From: Patiria pectinifera
Lineage: Eukaryota; Echinodermata; Asteroidea; Valvatida; Asterinidae
NCBI GenBank assembly: GCA_029964075.1
Contig: CM057149.1
Span: 18,428,197-18,492,196, forward strand
Length of the DNA: 64,000 bases
Direction: 5' to 3'
Under the pieces are notes generated by a model. It searched no databases. It saw nothing but the letters and a program-made list of their open reading frames with translations, and was not told the origin of the DNA. Positions 1 to 10,930 of the stretch are shown here, piece by piece. Each line of letters starts with the position of its first letter. Position 1 is the first letter of the stretch. The position numbers and the translations under genes are program-made.

Positions 1-149
1 AATAGGAGACCTTTTATGTTGTTCTTGTTTAATTAACCTGTTTTATTGTTTAACAAACCAATAGCACACACACAAAAAGTTGCATAGGGAAGACTTTTAT
101 TTTTCAAAATATACTATATTTTACATTTTTGGCCAAATGTGGCACTAAA

Positions 150-465
150 CACCCCTTGAAATTATTCTCCCTGGCTTGCATTCATTTGAGAGAAATCAGG
201 AAATGTAGGAGATTTCCAACAATCAGTCCATTCAGTCAATTGACTGATTTTTTTGGCACTAAAGAGTGCTGTAGACGAAATCGTGTTTCGTGATCAAACG
301 GTTGTGTGTGGTTTTTCACTGTTTTCTCGAAAAAGTGTAATATCCACTGAGCTGAAACTTCCAGCACGTTTTCAGGTTTTGAACATTCTTCTTTGGATTT
401 TGAGTTGTGTTATTATTGGAAACGAACAAATTGCATGAACAGCAAATGATCGTATATGACTTTAA
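150..465 (+). mobile_element. MITE-like element, TTAA family C, copy 1
   Basis: Non-autonomous element with no coding capacity. It shares an ordered set of words with a copy at 55784-56172: the stretch around CTAAACACCCCTTGAAATTATT, an inner TTTCCAAC followed by a TCAATTGACTGA dyad, TTTTTCACTGTTTTCTCG, and GCTGAAACTTCCA. Its right end, AGCAAATGATCGTATATGAC then TTAA at 462-465, is a terminal inverted repeat of the type seen across this group. The left end is not clear and may start nearer position 60. The open reading frame across this stretch is a by-product of the repeat and not a gene. Confidence 0.55.
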
Positions 466-1960
466 GAGTTTAACATTTGTGATGTGATCAAGCTAAATGA
501 GTCGTTTGTCGGGAATATTTATTTAAAGAGATAGCGGTACAGGCCAAAATAGGGCCACGTCATCACATCACTTCATCACATCTTCCATAATTTTTGAACT
601 AAAGATGGTATCAGCATGCAGTTTTCACAGCAGTAATGCTGAGATTGTGCTCTTTTCAAATCTGTAATAAAAAAATGTTTTGACCAATCATGTACCGGTA
701 GCTTGATCGCATCACGAATAAGTCTGAGTTCAAGTATCATACATGATCGAGTCGTGATTGTACAATGTAGGTTACTAAAATTGAGACTCAACAACAAAGA
801 GCTGTGATTTGTTTAAACAAAACAAAGAGCTGTGAAGTTCAAACGCATTTATCTGTTTTATGGATACATTATTATTGGGCCAATGTGATATATTTCAGGA
901 ACATATTTTGTGCAACGTTCTACTCCCCTTAAATGTATGAAAGCTACATGTATTTGACATCTGTTTTTGGTTAATTTTATTTGAAAGTGCACTTTTTAAA
1001 ATATTAAAAAATGTCCATGCTTTTTCTGACAAAGGAGGGTGCTGTTGTCATTTCAGGAAGACACTGTTCGGTTTAGGGGTTTTCTGTTCAAATTGTGAAC
1101 CCAAAATTTGCTCATTGAAAACATTTGTGAGAGAAATGTACTCATTGGCTTACCGTCAGGTAGTGAAACAACAATGAATCACCAAAGAGAAAAACATTTA
1201 CGACAGCAAAATATCAAAAATACTGGCAAATTTCGTTGTCGAAATAGCTGTTTGAGGTTTCTGCGTGAAATGACATCACACTTTTGCTAATGAATATGAA
1301 AAATTGCATAAGCATAAAAACCAAAAGGTACCAAAATATTCTTAAAAACTGCAAAATGAAATTTGATTATAAGGTTAAATGGGACACAAAGGTGCATATT
1401 TAAGGATTGCATTAAAAAAAATTACATTACATGAGCCTTTAAGGTTCTACAGGTATTACGGTGGTCACCCCACCAAAATCAAATCGTCCATGCGCCTGTC
1501 ATTAACATAATTGCAATGGCAATGTTTCTCTTGTCTTATTGCGTATGTATACTGTACGTGTTTATACCATAATGAGACCGATACCTGCTGCAGTGTTGCA
1601 CTAATGACTCTGTCCTCGACTTTTTGTCGTTTCATTTTTGTTGTGTTTTTTATTGGTATCGTTAGTCGTCAGGTGCGCTCTCTCGCAATTAGCTCATCAT
1701 TCAGTGCTGCGACTCATGGTTGCCAATTACCAACACGTGTCGGGATCGTTAGGGAGAAAAAAAAAGCATCTTGTATAATTGGCTTCAATTTCTGCACAAG
1801 CAGGAGCAGATAAAAAAATCCAAGAACAATTCTTTTGTCTGCATGCCATGTCTCAAATCTGTGCCAGAGCTTACAGGAGATCATTTGTATGAACTGATAA
1901 TATTTAACACCTTGTGTGGATCCCGTTTGTGAGTTGTGCATGGTTCAGGGAAGAACTAGT
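466..1960. other. Non-coding stretch, no gene recognised
   Basis: AT-rich sequence in which I see no exon with coding character, no RNA gene and no clear complete transposon. Open frames here are under about 100 codons, overlap on both strands and show no recognisable domain. The stretch near 1035-1110 has words faintly resembling family C elements, but too few to call. Confidence 0.5.
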
Positions 1961-1963
1961 TTT

Positions 1964-2262
1964 TTTCCGGAGTGAGATTTGTCAGGATTTTTCCTGATTT
2001 TAGCATTTCTTGTCAGGATTTTTCTTGATTTCAGGATTTTTTGTCAGGATTTATATCTGATTTCAGGATTTATTACTGATTTCAGGATTTTCCCTGTTTT
2101 CAGGAATTTTTGTCAGGATTTTTTCTGATTTTATAATTTTTTTGTCAGGATTTATGATTGATTTCAGAGTTTGTTGTCAGTGTTTTTCCTGATTTCAGGA
2201 TTTCTTGTCAGGTTTTCCTGATTCAGGATTTCTTGTCAGGAGATTTCCTGATTTCAGGAGCT
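1964..2262 (+). repeat. Minisatellite of TTTCAGGATTT / TTGTCAGGATTTTTCCTGA words
   Basis: A degenerate tandem array with a short unit of roughly 17-20 bases, alternating GTCAGGATTT with CTGATTTCAGGATTT. At least a dozen CAGGATTT words lie in about 300 bases. TCAGGA and TCCTGA are partly self-complementary, so single strands could fold locally. The open frames through it are artefacts of the repeat. Confidence 0.85.
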
Positions 2263-2389
2263 GTAAAGAACCCCTTTGAAAACTGGAACTCTGCTGTTTG
2301 TTTTTTAACAAGTTTACATAGAACAAAAGAAATGTTAGCAATGTCGTGTAAGCAACTGAATCCAGTTGCCAGACCCTCCAAAATATGCA

Positions 2390-2556
2390 TACATTGTACG
2401 CTTTCCCTGTTCTCTGAAATGTATGGTATTCAGTGCGCTGAAACTTCAACAAGTTAATTGTTATGCACCCTTCTTAGGATTTTGAGCAATTTTGTTGTGT
2501 CAAATGAAAAGAAATGCACAAAAATGCAAATATTGCCATGTACCTTTCAGGTTTCT
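2390..2556 (-). mobile_element. Family C MITE fragment
   Basis: Contains GCGCTGAAACTTCAACAAG, CACCCTTCTTAGGATTTTGAGCAATTTTGTTG and an end reading GCAAATATTGCCATGTACCTTT. These match the right-hand part of the family seen at 55784-56172 and 28650-28823. The left half is missing or too diverged to recognise. Confidence 0.5.
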
Positions 2557-2899
2557 TTCAAATTTTAACTTGTCAAGCCGATCGTATTAGTCATTTAGAC
2601 GGCCTGGTCATCGAGTGGCATTCGCTTCTGTTTGCATCATGACAGAAGCAGAACAGTAGATGATGTAGCACCTTTATAATGGATGTACGTGCTCCGTGCG
2701 CAGTTTAACTTCGTTGGGGTGATGTCAAGGGTCACGCAAACTGCCTGAAGAACTGGTGCAGTTTGCTGCCCCCTAGAGGCAGGTGATCCATCTCCAAAAG
2801 CCTCTCATTATTATAGTCAGGGTATGAACTCGTAGATGCCGTCTGAGTGTGCACATGCACGCGTCAATCTAAGAGACCTGTAGTAGAAACAAAGACATG

Positions 2900-3560
2900 T
2901 TCTTTAAGACCACATGCTCCATCTTAATGCTGCTGCAGTTGTCAGCGAGGTTTTTTTTACCTTCTTCTTGGTCGTCTTCACTCCATCCATCAGTCGCATA
3001 CTCAGCTTACCGTATCCCACCGCTTTGTACCAGTCGTGTAACCCTACGCGGCCCCGCGTTCCGTCGCTATTTACCAACGTGCCGTCCTCCGCGCTCTGAG
3101 CTAAGCAAACCTCTCTCCGTGGTCTGAAACCCAAAACCCACTTCCTTCCCTCGCGATTTACTCCTCTCTTGAAATACAACCAGGCTCTCGTGTGTACCGT
3201 TGCAGCGACAGAGGCCTCTGCGGAGATGAATCAAGTTGTGTGTGGAGGGGGGGGGGAAGGATGCAGAAATGCCCACTATACCTCGTCTGACGCCTTGTCT
3301 GAGACTTGTTCCCATCTTTCATCAACAAGCTTCTTTTCTCCCTGGGACAATGATGCTTGTAAGCAAATGCTACACGTGTTCGCCGGTCCTTTTACTATTG
3401 TCAGCACATAATGAATTAATCACTCCCTAGTTCCTAGCCCAGAATGCATTCTGCTCCTGAGCCGTGTATTCCCAGTCCCAGTTACTCGTAACCTCTGTGT
3501 TTCTTTGCAAGCGCGGTAACCCAAGACCAGTACACAAGCTTACTTGATCGTGGCCGCTGA
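2900..3560. other. GC/CpG-richer unique island of unknown role
   Basis: This stretch is visibly richer in G+C and CpG than its flanks and has no repeat signature. Open frames exist on both strands (for example minus 3179-2904, about 90 codons, and overlapping plus frames), but none gives a recognisable domain. I could not join them to neighbouring exons with confident splice sites. It could be a diverged exon, a promoter or CpG island, or conserved non-coding DNA. A G10 run lies at 3247-3256. Confidence 0.3.
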
Positions 3561-4256
3561 GCTGAGGCTCCTCAGTGTTGAGCCATCCCCAGGTTTATGC
3601 CTCACATCAGGGCCGTCTCAAGTTGTCAAATACCAAGCTGGTCCGGCTTGGTTACAGTGTTAATCAGAATGATGTGAAGCTCTCGTATTGCACTGACTGT
3701 ACACAAACACTGCATCATATACAAGCTCATGAGTCTCTGATTTTGAAAAAATGCTCGTCGGAATAATACAGTTTAATCCAGGAAGTGATTTTTACAACTT
3801 GATTGTTTAAAAGTTTACGTTGCTTATTGTGATAAGTCAACTTGTACTTAATACCCTGTCCCGGATATTCTTCTTTTTTTTTTACCCCATCTCAAAATGT
3901 GTCATTGTTTTTTCCCGAAATTCCTTTAGATAAAAAGTTTTATTTGGTTGCTAATTTCTCTGTGAACTACAAATGTAAAATTTTGCTTTTGGTGGGGATA
4001 TCCTTTTTATTTCACAGTTCGAACAGATTTCTTGTTAAGAAAGTTATTTTGAATGATGATTGCGTCCATGCGCCTTTATGACAGATTCAAAATGCGAAGC
4101 GTCAACATTTTTAAAGGATTTTGTAGGTTGGAGGACTGCCACCATTTCCTTTCATTCAACAAACAGAATCTACCATTATTTTCCTCTTCAGTGGTGTATT
4201 TTGGAAAATTCAAGAAAGTTCTTTGAAAAAAAAAAATGCCTAAAGAGTTCAGCTTT
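3561..4256. other. Non-coding stretch, no gene recognised
   Basis: AT-rich sequence with short overlapping open frames only. I see no domain, tRNA or clear transposon end. Confidence 0.45.
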
Positions 4257-4653
4257 AAAACCCTAACCCCCTAATAGTTCCTCAGGACTACCCTGCTAAA
4301 TCCAACAGAGTCTGACAGTTAGTCATATCCTCACTTTCCTGCTCAATCCAACAGTCCCCCACAACCCGACTTACCAAGTTGTTGAGTACCTGAAAATATA
4401 CACTTACAACCATGCTCAATCCAACAGAATCTAACGGTGCCTAATTTTTCTGTTTGCTGCTGGATCCAAACAGGGTCCAACTTGGTGTTATTTACCAGTA
4501 CCCAACAGAATCTGACTTTGAATGTTTTCAGTTGCCTGCTGAATCCAACAGATTGCAACAGGAATATATACAAAGTGTTTACTGCTTAATCCAAAAGGAT
4601 CCAACGGAAATGTTAAATAGTTGGATCCTGTTGGATTGAGCAGGGTTAGGGTT
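4257..4653. mobile_element. Telomere-word-terminated repeat element, copy F1
   Basis: The element opens with AACCCTAACCCC and closes with AGCAGGGTTAGGGTTG, which are inverted copies of one another. Between them the words CTGCTAAATCCAACAG and CCTGTTGGATTGAGCAGG recur with variation, so the interior is a loose array of about 20-30 base units that can pair with its own far end. There is no coding capacity. At least four other loci here have the same layout (42861, 50395, 51311 and, partly, 59998). Confidence 0.6.
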
Positions 4654-4916
4654 GTTAGTGCATGTTTCATCAACACAAAGTTCTAGATTTCATTGGTAAA
4701 GAAGATAGTGCACCAGGAAGTGAGTAGATCCCTAACGTTGCTCAGACTATCCCCCCAGTTCAAATATCCGTCATTATACAGTAGGCGCAGAAGTGACCTT
4801 CGTTTGATATTTACTCTTGACGTCAACATTACAAAAACCTTTTTTTTTCCTCTTCATTTTAATTAAGACACCAATGCATCAAATAATAGCGGAATGAAAT
4901 TACACCATGCTCGAGG

Positions 4917-4955
4917 CGTACGCACGTACACGCACGTACACGCACGTACTCGCTC
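4917..4955 (+). repeat. Microsatellite (ACGCACGT)n
   Basis: Tandem ACGCACGTAC units, CpG-rich and alternating purine-pyrimidine, followed by a degenerate CACGC tail to about 4972. A potential Z-DNA-forming sequence. Confidence 0.85.
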
Positions 4956-4959
4956 ACGC

Positions 4960-6040
4960 ATAAGCACACGCTGGCAACACATCTCTAAAACTTGATTGGA
5001 TCTGGTTTCTTTCTTTTCCTTTTGCGGTGGGTCTAAATGTTATCAACTCGCAACTCTGTGTTTGAGGAAAGTGGGAGGCTCGGAGACTCGCGGATAAAAC
5101 AAACAATAGCTTCAACAGGGAGGGAAATAATGCACAGCTCGGGTTGTTTCACCTGCTGGGGCGTTGGGAATAAAGTGAGCTAGTGATATGGCCGATTCAA
5201 GCTGGGTTTCCATTTGAAGACACTGTCAGTCTAATTTTATCAAAAAAGGCATTGTAACTTAATTTTGAAGAAATATACATGTACATACATGTATATGTAA
5301 TACACTGTTCATCATCACAAAATATAAAGTCTCATATGATATTTAGTGACATGTATTGCGACTGATGGCACATGTGCATTACATTTACATGTACTGTACG
5401 CTGTACATATGCTATAGTCCTATTTTGATGTATCCAGGAAATGGGCCATTCTTGTGCGACACATTGAACGGAAACATATGGTTACGTGTGTGACATTTGT
5501 GTCAGTTTACAAAGGATGGCCCAAATGTAGATCTCCTTTATACTCAAATATTTGAGCTACAGGAATGTACTATGACCTTATTCACAAGTTGGCCATATTA
5601 AATTGAAAGCGAGGTTAACCTCTTCATTTTTGGAACTTGTGAGTAGCAATGAAAGCAATGTAATAAAAAGTAATCACAAATTAATACCAGTCTGCTCTGA
5701 TGAATAATTTAAAATTTGTGATAAAACACACTCTAATGTTTTTTAGCCACAATGAAAAAAAGAAAATTGAAAGTGAGGCTTGGAACGCATTTATAGTCTG
5801 GCACCATCCCATTCAACAGTTTACAATGTATAAAATCGATTCAGGGAACATGATAGAAAATGTCTTCCTCATGATGAAGGTCTATAGTACATTTACCAGT
5901 AGTGGATCCAGGATTTTCCAAGGAGAGGTGGCTGGCTTGTTAAATTCCAATTTTTTTTTTAAGAGGGCGAAAGGATATTGGATGAGGCATGAAGCAGTGA
6001 ATCAAGGTTTGTAATACTGAGTGAAGATATTATTCATTGA
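4960..6040. other. Non-coding stretch with one G-rich module
   Basis: No exon or RNA gene is seen. Around 5897-5945 the words AGTGGATCCAGGATTTTCC followed by a purine-rich tract resemble a module found at 24522, 24826 (reverse), 39276 and 36990 (reverse). That module probably marks the end of an unidentified transposon. Confidence 0.4.
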
Positions 6041-6044
6041 ACAT

Positions 6045-6446
6045 AAATGTTGTGCAAATTTGACCTGAAACTGTTTTCGGGTCGGGTCGGTATGTCTATC
6101 ATTTCAGTCGGGTCGGGTCGGTTTCGGTTTTGCATTTGCGATTTTCGGGCGTGTCAGTCCAGCCATCTTGGAAAAACCCGAAATAAGGCGAAATAAACTG
6201 AGAAAAAAAATGAAACAGTTTGGAAATTGGCCCACCAGTAGGTCACATTGTGAGTCTACACCGATACCATACGGTATGATTCACTTACTGAGAGACGGAT
6301 TTTCATGCGACGCGGGTAAGTTCAGGCACAAAAAGCGGACAGTCAGTTTTAGGGAGTTTAGATCGGTTTCGGTTCGGATTTGGTTTGTGTCTAAAATGTT
6401 TTGGGTCGGTTTGGCCGGGTCAACCCGACCCGATGCACAACATTAA
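6045..6446. mobile_element. Inverted-repeat element carrying GGGTCGG arrays
   Basis: The left edge AAATGTTGTGCA and the right edge TGCACAACATTAA are inverted copies. Just inside lie arrays of GGGTCGG (6075-6128 and 6362-6425) and, at the far right, the complementary CAACCCGACCCGA. The sequence between has no coding signal. It is likely a foldback or MITE-type element. Confidence 0.5.
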
Positions 6447-7766
6447 TGAAATTTGGAATTTTCCTTATAATACATATTGTAAGTAGATGTATTTGTATGC
6501 TGATGTATTTATATGTATGCTCTTGTGACATTTTAAAAATAAAGTTCTATTTTTTTGGTAACAATATCAATAACTCATTTTTTCCCCCTTTCCTGGATTG
6601 GTGGTGTCTCATTTATATTCTGCATTCATTACCTCGACAAAACATGTCTTACATCACGATTCCCTCCGAGCGGATCTCAGGCAGCAAATGAAACGTTTAT
6701 CTGCGCGCCACGGTCATTTTCCAAATTTAGTGCCGTAAGTGCGCAGGCAACAGACCTGTTTTGTTTTAGCATACCCACCAAATCAGATTAATTAATTCGG
6801 AACGGGTATGAAATATGAAGGACTGGGCCTGGGGGAAGCTGGCAAGCTGCCATTGAAGTCGGAAGAAGAGGGACAATTTTTTCCCCCCTCTTTTTTTCTT
6901 TTCCTCTTGTTATTTAATCTGTGCTATCACAGGGGAATCATTAAGGCTCTGCCGAGATGCCTAGCATGCTGATGAGATGTTGAGATTTGTCATTATTTGC
7001 GCATTATGCATGTCGGCTGTTGCTTATTATGGGTCTTTTTTCCTTATTGAAAGTTTTACTCTCCATGCTATTTTTCCCCCAGAAAATGAAGCAGGCAATT
7101 TCTTTTATTTGATTTTTTAAAGGAGAAATTGATGGAGAAAAATCAAATCAGCTCATGCTTAGTTAGAATAATTACTTCACAAATTTGGAATTATTTGACA
7201 ATAATTCCCTTCTCACCGGGTAGACTGGTTCCCACCCTTCTGTCAGAAAGGATAATGTCGGGACCGGAACCAGTCGACTCGCGCAGTGGATCTGTGCATA
7301 AAAAAAGAAACCCCAAATAAAGTTGTTTTGTTTTTTTCTCTGGAAGGTTGCCGAGAACAGATGGTTTTTGAACACAAAAGGTTAAGTTCCATGCAACTGA
7401 ACATCCATTCCGTGCCAGGAGAATTTAAAAAAAATTGGCTCTTTAAGGCAAAATAAATAGAAAGTTTACAATGTACATATTTCCTCAAACAATTGTCTAT
7501 GTGCTAAAAACAGCGATCGTAAACTGGCGAGTTGTAAAGTACGACCGCCTCCTGTCGTGTGACCAAGCATGGTCACGTGACAAGTCACATGAGGGCCTCA
7601 TCAACAACACCAATTGATGAAGACACTATGACGGTGTCACAAGCTCCTGATACGAGCTCCGTAGTTTCAGTCCCAAAAATGTACCTTTCCATTCACGTGT
7701 TTCAATAATGGGACTGGAAATGAACTTTCGTTCTCGATTGTCAATGCATGTTTAAGTTGTCTGTTA
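6447..7766. other. Non-coding stretch, repeat-poor
   Basis: I see no gene. The sequence from about 6700 to 7060 has balanced composition with TAAT-type words and no repeat signature, so it could be regulatory DNA. That is inference from composition only. Confidence 0.3.
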
Positions 7767-7930
7767 GTGGTGCATACCCTGTACCTATGTTCCCCAATAC
7801 CTCTGTTCCCCAATACCGATGTTCCCCAATACCGATGTTCCCCGAAATCCTTGCCCCATAACCCTTACCCCAACCCTAACCCTAATCCTAAGGATTTCGG
7901 GGAACATAGGTATTGGGGAACATCGGGTAG
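7767..7930. repeat. Foldback array of TGTTCCCCAATACC units around a telomere-like core
   Basis: Three to four direct copies of TGTTCCCCAATACCGA on the left are mirrored on the right by inverted ATAGGTATTGGGGAACAT. The loop between holds AACCCTTACCCCAACCCTAACCCTAATCC, a degenerate telomere-like tract, and a second inverted pair, CCCCGAAATCCTT / AAGGATTTCGGGG. The unit could fold into a long hairpin. No coding capacity. Confidence 0.75.
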
Positions 7931-10740
7931 ACCCCGTCTGTTAGTGAGCACGTTTCCACTTCATCTTGTTTCTTTTGCTCATTAAAGCCAGTGTCATGTA
8001 TACATGTATACATTACGGACCTATTTACACAAGGGACACAATAACAGATCAAGAATGCATTTTGTGGTTTAGCAGGGATTTTGAAGACTTGGTGGAATGA
8101 TTTCTTGGGGGGGGGGGAGATGGGGCATGACTTGATATCTTGAGTGGCATAAACCCCAGTATTTACAACCTTGCCCTTCCTTAAGTGCTTTGAAAATGGC
8201 TGATTTAGAATCTCTGATTGAGATACTGGCTGCTCCGCCCATTGATATGATATACATCCTAATGGAGTGTACGAAAGAAAAGAGAAAGAATATGTACTAC
8301 AGGACTACAGGATCCTAAACACTTGAGCGCAGCCGGTCACACGGTCATTGACTCCATTGCTACTCTGCATTAGGAATCCATTATGGAGTGTGTTTACCCG
8401 GTACTCCGCGCAAAGCCCCGTGCAGGACTGTTGTTAAGTAGCTACAAGTCTACGCGGCACCAGTGCGACAAAAATTGTGGGAGAAAAAATCTGCCTGCAG
8501 CATTGCTGTAAGTGGTTGTTGGGTAGGGGGGGGGGGGGTTAGGACCCACTCTAGGCAGACCTCAAGTACTCGGAGCCTGCTCGGGATTACTAGCAGTCAA
8601 GCGGTCATTCAGTCTGTCCGTCGGCCGTGCGTCTGTGGATGGAATGAGGTTGTTTCCTGTCGGGCATGCTGGGTCAAGACGCCACTACAGTGGCCAGGCG
8701 GACAGACGACTCGGTCGAAAAACGATTTTTTGACAAAACGTCAGTTGCCGATTGTTGTTTGAGCTGTTGGAATTTGGCATTCAGGAGTGCGTACACTTAA
8801 GATAATGTTTGTTCATACTCTGTCAAACAGCAGAAGGTTTTATATTAGTCGTGCCCTCTCCTCATGTTTATATCCATTATGTATAGGCAGGCAATTACCG
8901 ACGAGCCTAAGAACATGACAGAATTTCTTTTTTCCAATTTAGGGTTGGGGGCTTATAAGGGGAGAGGTTAATGAGATGTGCTGTGTTAGAAACAGATTAG
9001 TGATTCTTGTCATCATATCTCTAGGCGAAGGGAAAAAATGATTTTAAGCTAACTTCCCAAAACAGTGTGTGTGTTAGTTCCAGTTTGGTGGCAGGGCGCA
9101 AAATTTTGTACTCAGAGATGAAACTTTTCCGATTTTAATCGGAAATCCGACTTTTTGAATTTTCCTACGAAATTTTCAATTTTCTTACAATGTGTCCCAC
9201 AAAATTTGATTTTGTAACGATTTTTCACAAAATGTCCTATTATTTCAATCATAATTTCTAAGAAAAGTCGATAAAAAGTCGATGGAAATGGCATGTAAAA
9301 ATCATCCTGAACGTAGTTTTAATCTCTTTACAGGCCATAACACTGATCTGTACTATAAGTACTACATTTTGTGCCTTTTGTGTGTGTTTACAGCCTTTCC
9401 CTACATGTATAGGCACATTTTGAAGCTATATTGTATACTGTGGTACAGCTTGGCTAGATGTATATCTAGACCCATAATTAGCATTGGCACTACATGTATG
9501 CAAAATTGGACCCAAAAGATGCATAAATGGAAAGGTGAATTGGAGGAAAAAGAAATTAAATAGCAAAGTTGGGTTTACCTTTAATTTGTATTAAAATACA
9601 ATTGATAGTATCCATGTTTTCACAAAGATTATGTACAATGGACCATCATATTAAGCTTCTGTTTTTTTGTTTTTTTAGCTTAAGCTCGTCACTGTTTGTT
9701 TGTTTTTGTCACAGGCAAATGTTGAATTTTTTTGCCAGAATTGCCAATATTTAGCTGTGAAAGACAGCCAGATGCTGTAGGTCTTTAAAAGTCATTGGCT
9801 TTTTTTTTCAATGACATCTAAATCTGAAGCACAGCCTACAGACAGATTTCACTGGAAGGTTTGTGGAAATTGAAACTTGCTGAGCCAAAACCGAAAAGAA
9901 TATTCTCAAACTGTTCAAAGTCTCCCTCAGTCCCTTTGCGTACTTACAGGAAACTTTACAATTCAAATTGACAACCAGGGAAATTAAGCTACTGCATATA
10001 AACTTAGAAATTAAAGAAGTTGATAATTTCCGTCGTTCTGTCAGGGGAAATTAAATTCTGTGATATAACGGAAATCTGAAGGAAAAAAAATTATGAAACA
10101 ACGACAAGAAGTATTTCTTCTCATGAATTGCATGGAAACACAGACTGAAGCTAATCAAGTGGATTGCTGAATTGGGCATATTTACTGGAAGACGCTGTGT
10201 TTGAAGTGGCCTGATTAATTGGAGAAACTGTGTTGCCAAGTTTATCTTGGTTCTTTCTCAAACCAATCTTCGTCTTCTTCAAAGTATCCTCTCTGAGACC
10301 TCTTGAGTGCCTCACATTTCCTTACCGTTCACAATTCAATTTAAATGATTATTTGTCTCCATACATATATATGCAGATTACACTCCGAGGGCTTTTACTT
10401 TTCCAGGGGAGGGATTACTGATTCAGAATCTAGATTTCCCCTGTGGCGTTCCAACCCCCTTATGTAAAATGGATTTCTCAACACTGAAAAGGCTAATGAA
10501 CCTCTTTAGCCAATCAGCGGAAAGGACACAAGTAGTGTGCGCATTAACACTGTTTTAATTAAATGGTTCGCTCCTGGCCCGAAAATTTTGTCTTTTGCCA
10601 AAATGGCTTGCTTACATCATCAGAAAATGTGACCGAACTCTAACTTATGGTAAACTCATTATTATCCGTGATTTTTGCCACATTTATTATCCAACAAACG
10701 ACATGTACATGTTGTAAGGCATTTATAAAAAAGAAAGCCT
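7931..10740. other. Non-coding stretch, no gene recognised
   Basis: Contains G homopolymers at 8107-8117 and 8526-8538 and an AT-rich tract at 9110-9295 with small hairpins such as CCGATTTTAATCGG. No exon, tRNA or complete transposon was recognised. Confidence 0.4.
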
Positions 10741-10750
10741 TATAAAACTT

Positions 10751-10930
10751 ATGTACCGGTACATAGAATCATTTGTTTTTGTGCATTTTTTTCCAGTTTG
10801 AAGTAACCAAATTGCTCAAAATATTAGTAGGGTGCAAAACGACTAACATTTTGGAAGTTTCAGCTCAGTAGATACTATACATTTGAGAAAAACAAAACAT
10901 ATTTTTGTTTGGTCTCGAAAATGGCTTTTA
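10751..10930 (+). mobile_element. Family C MITE fragment
   Basis: Begins with GGTACATAGAATCATTTG, a variant of the family terminal repeat, then carries AATTGCTCAAAATATTAGTAGGGTGC and AGTTTCAGCTCAGTAGA. These match, as reverse complement, the right-hand part of the element at 55784-56172. The second terminus is not visible. Confidence 0.45.

Noticed and set aside
3842-4081. Short signal-peptide-like open frame
   Set aside because: Hydrophobicity comes from T-rich DNA; no splice sites, homology or composition shift.
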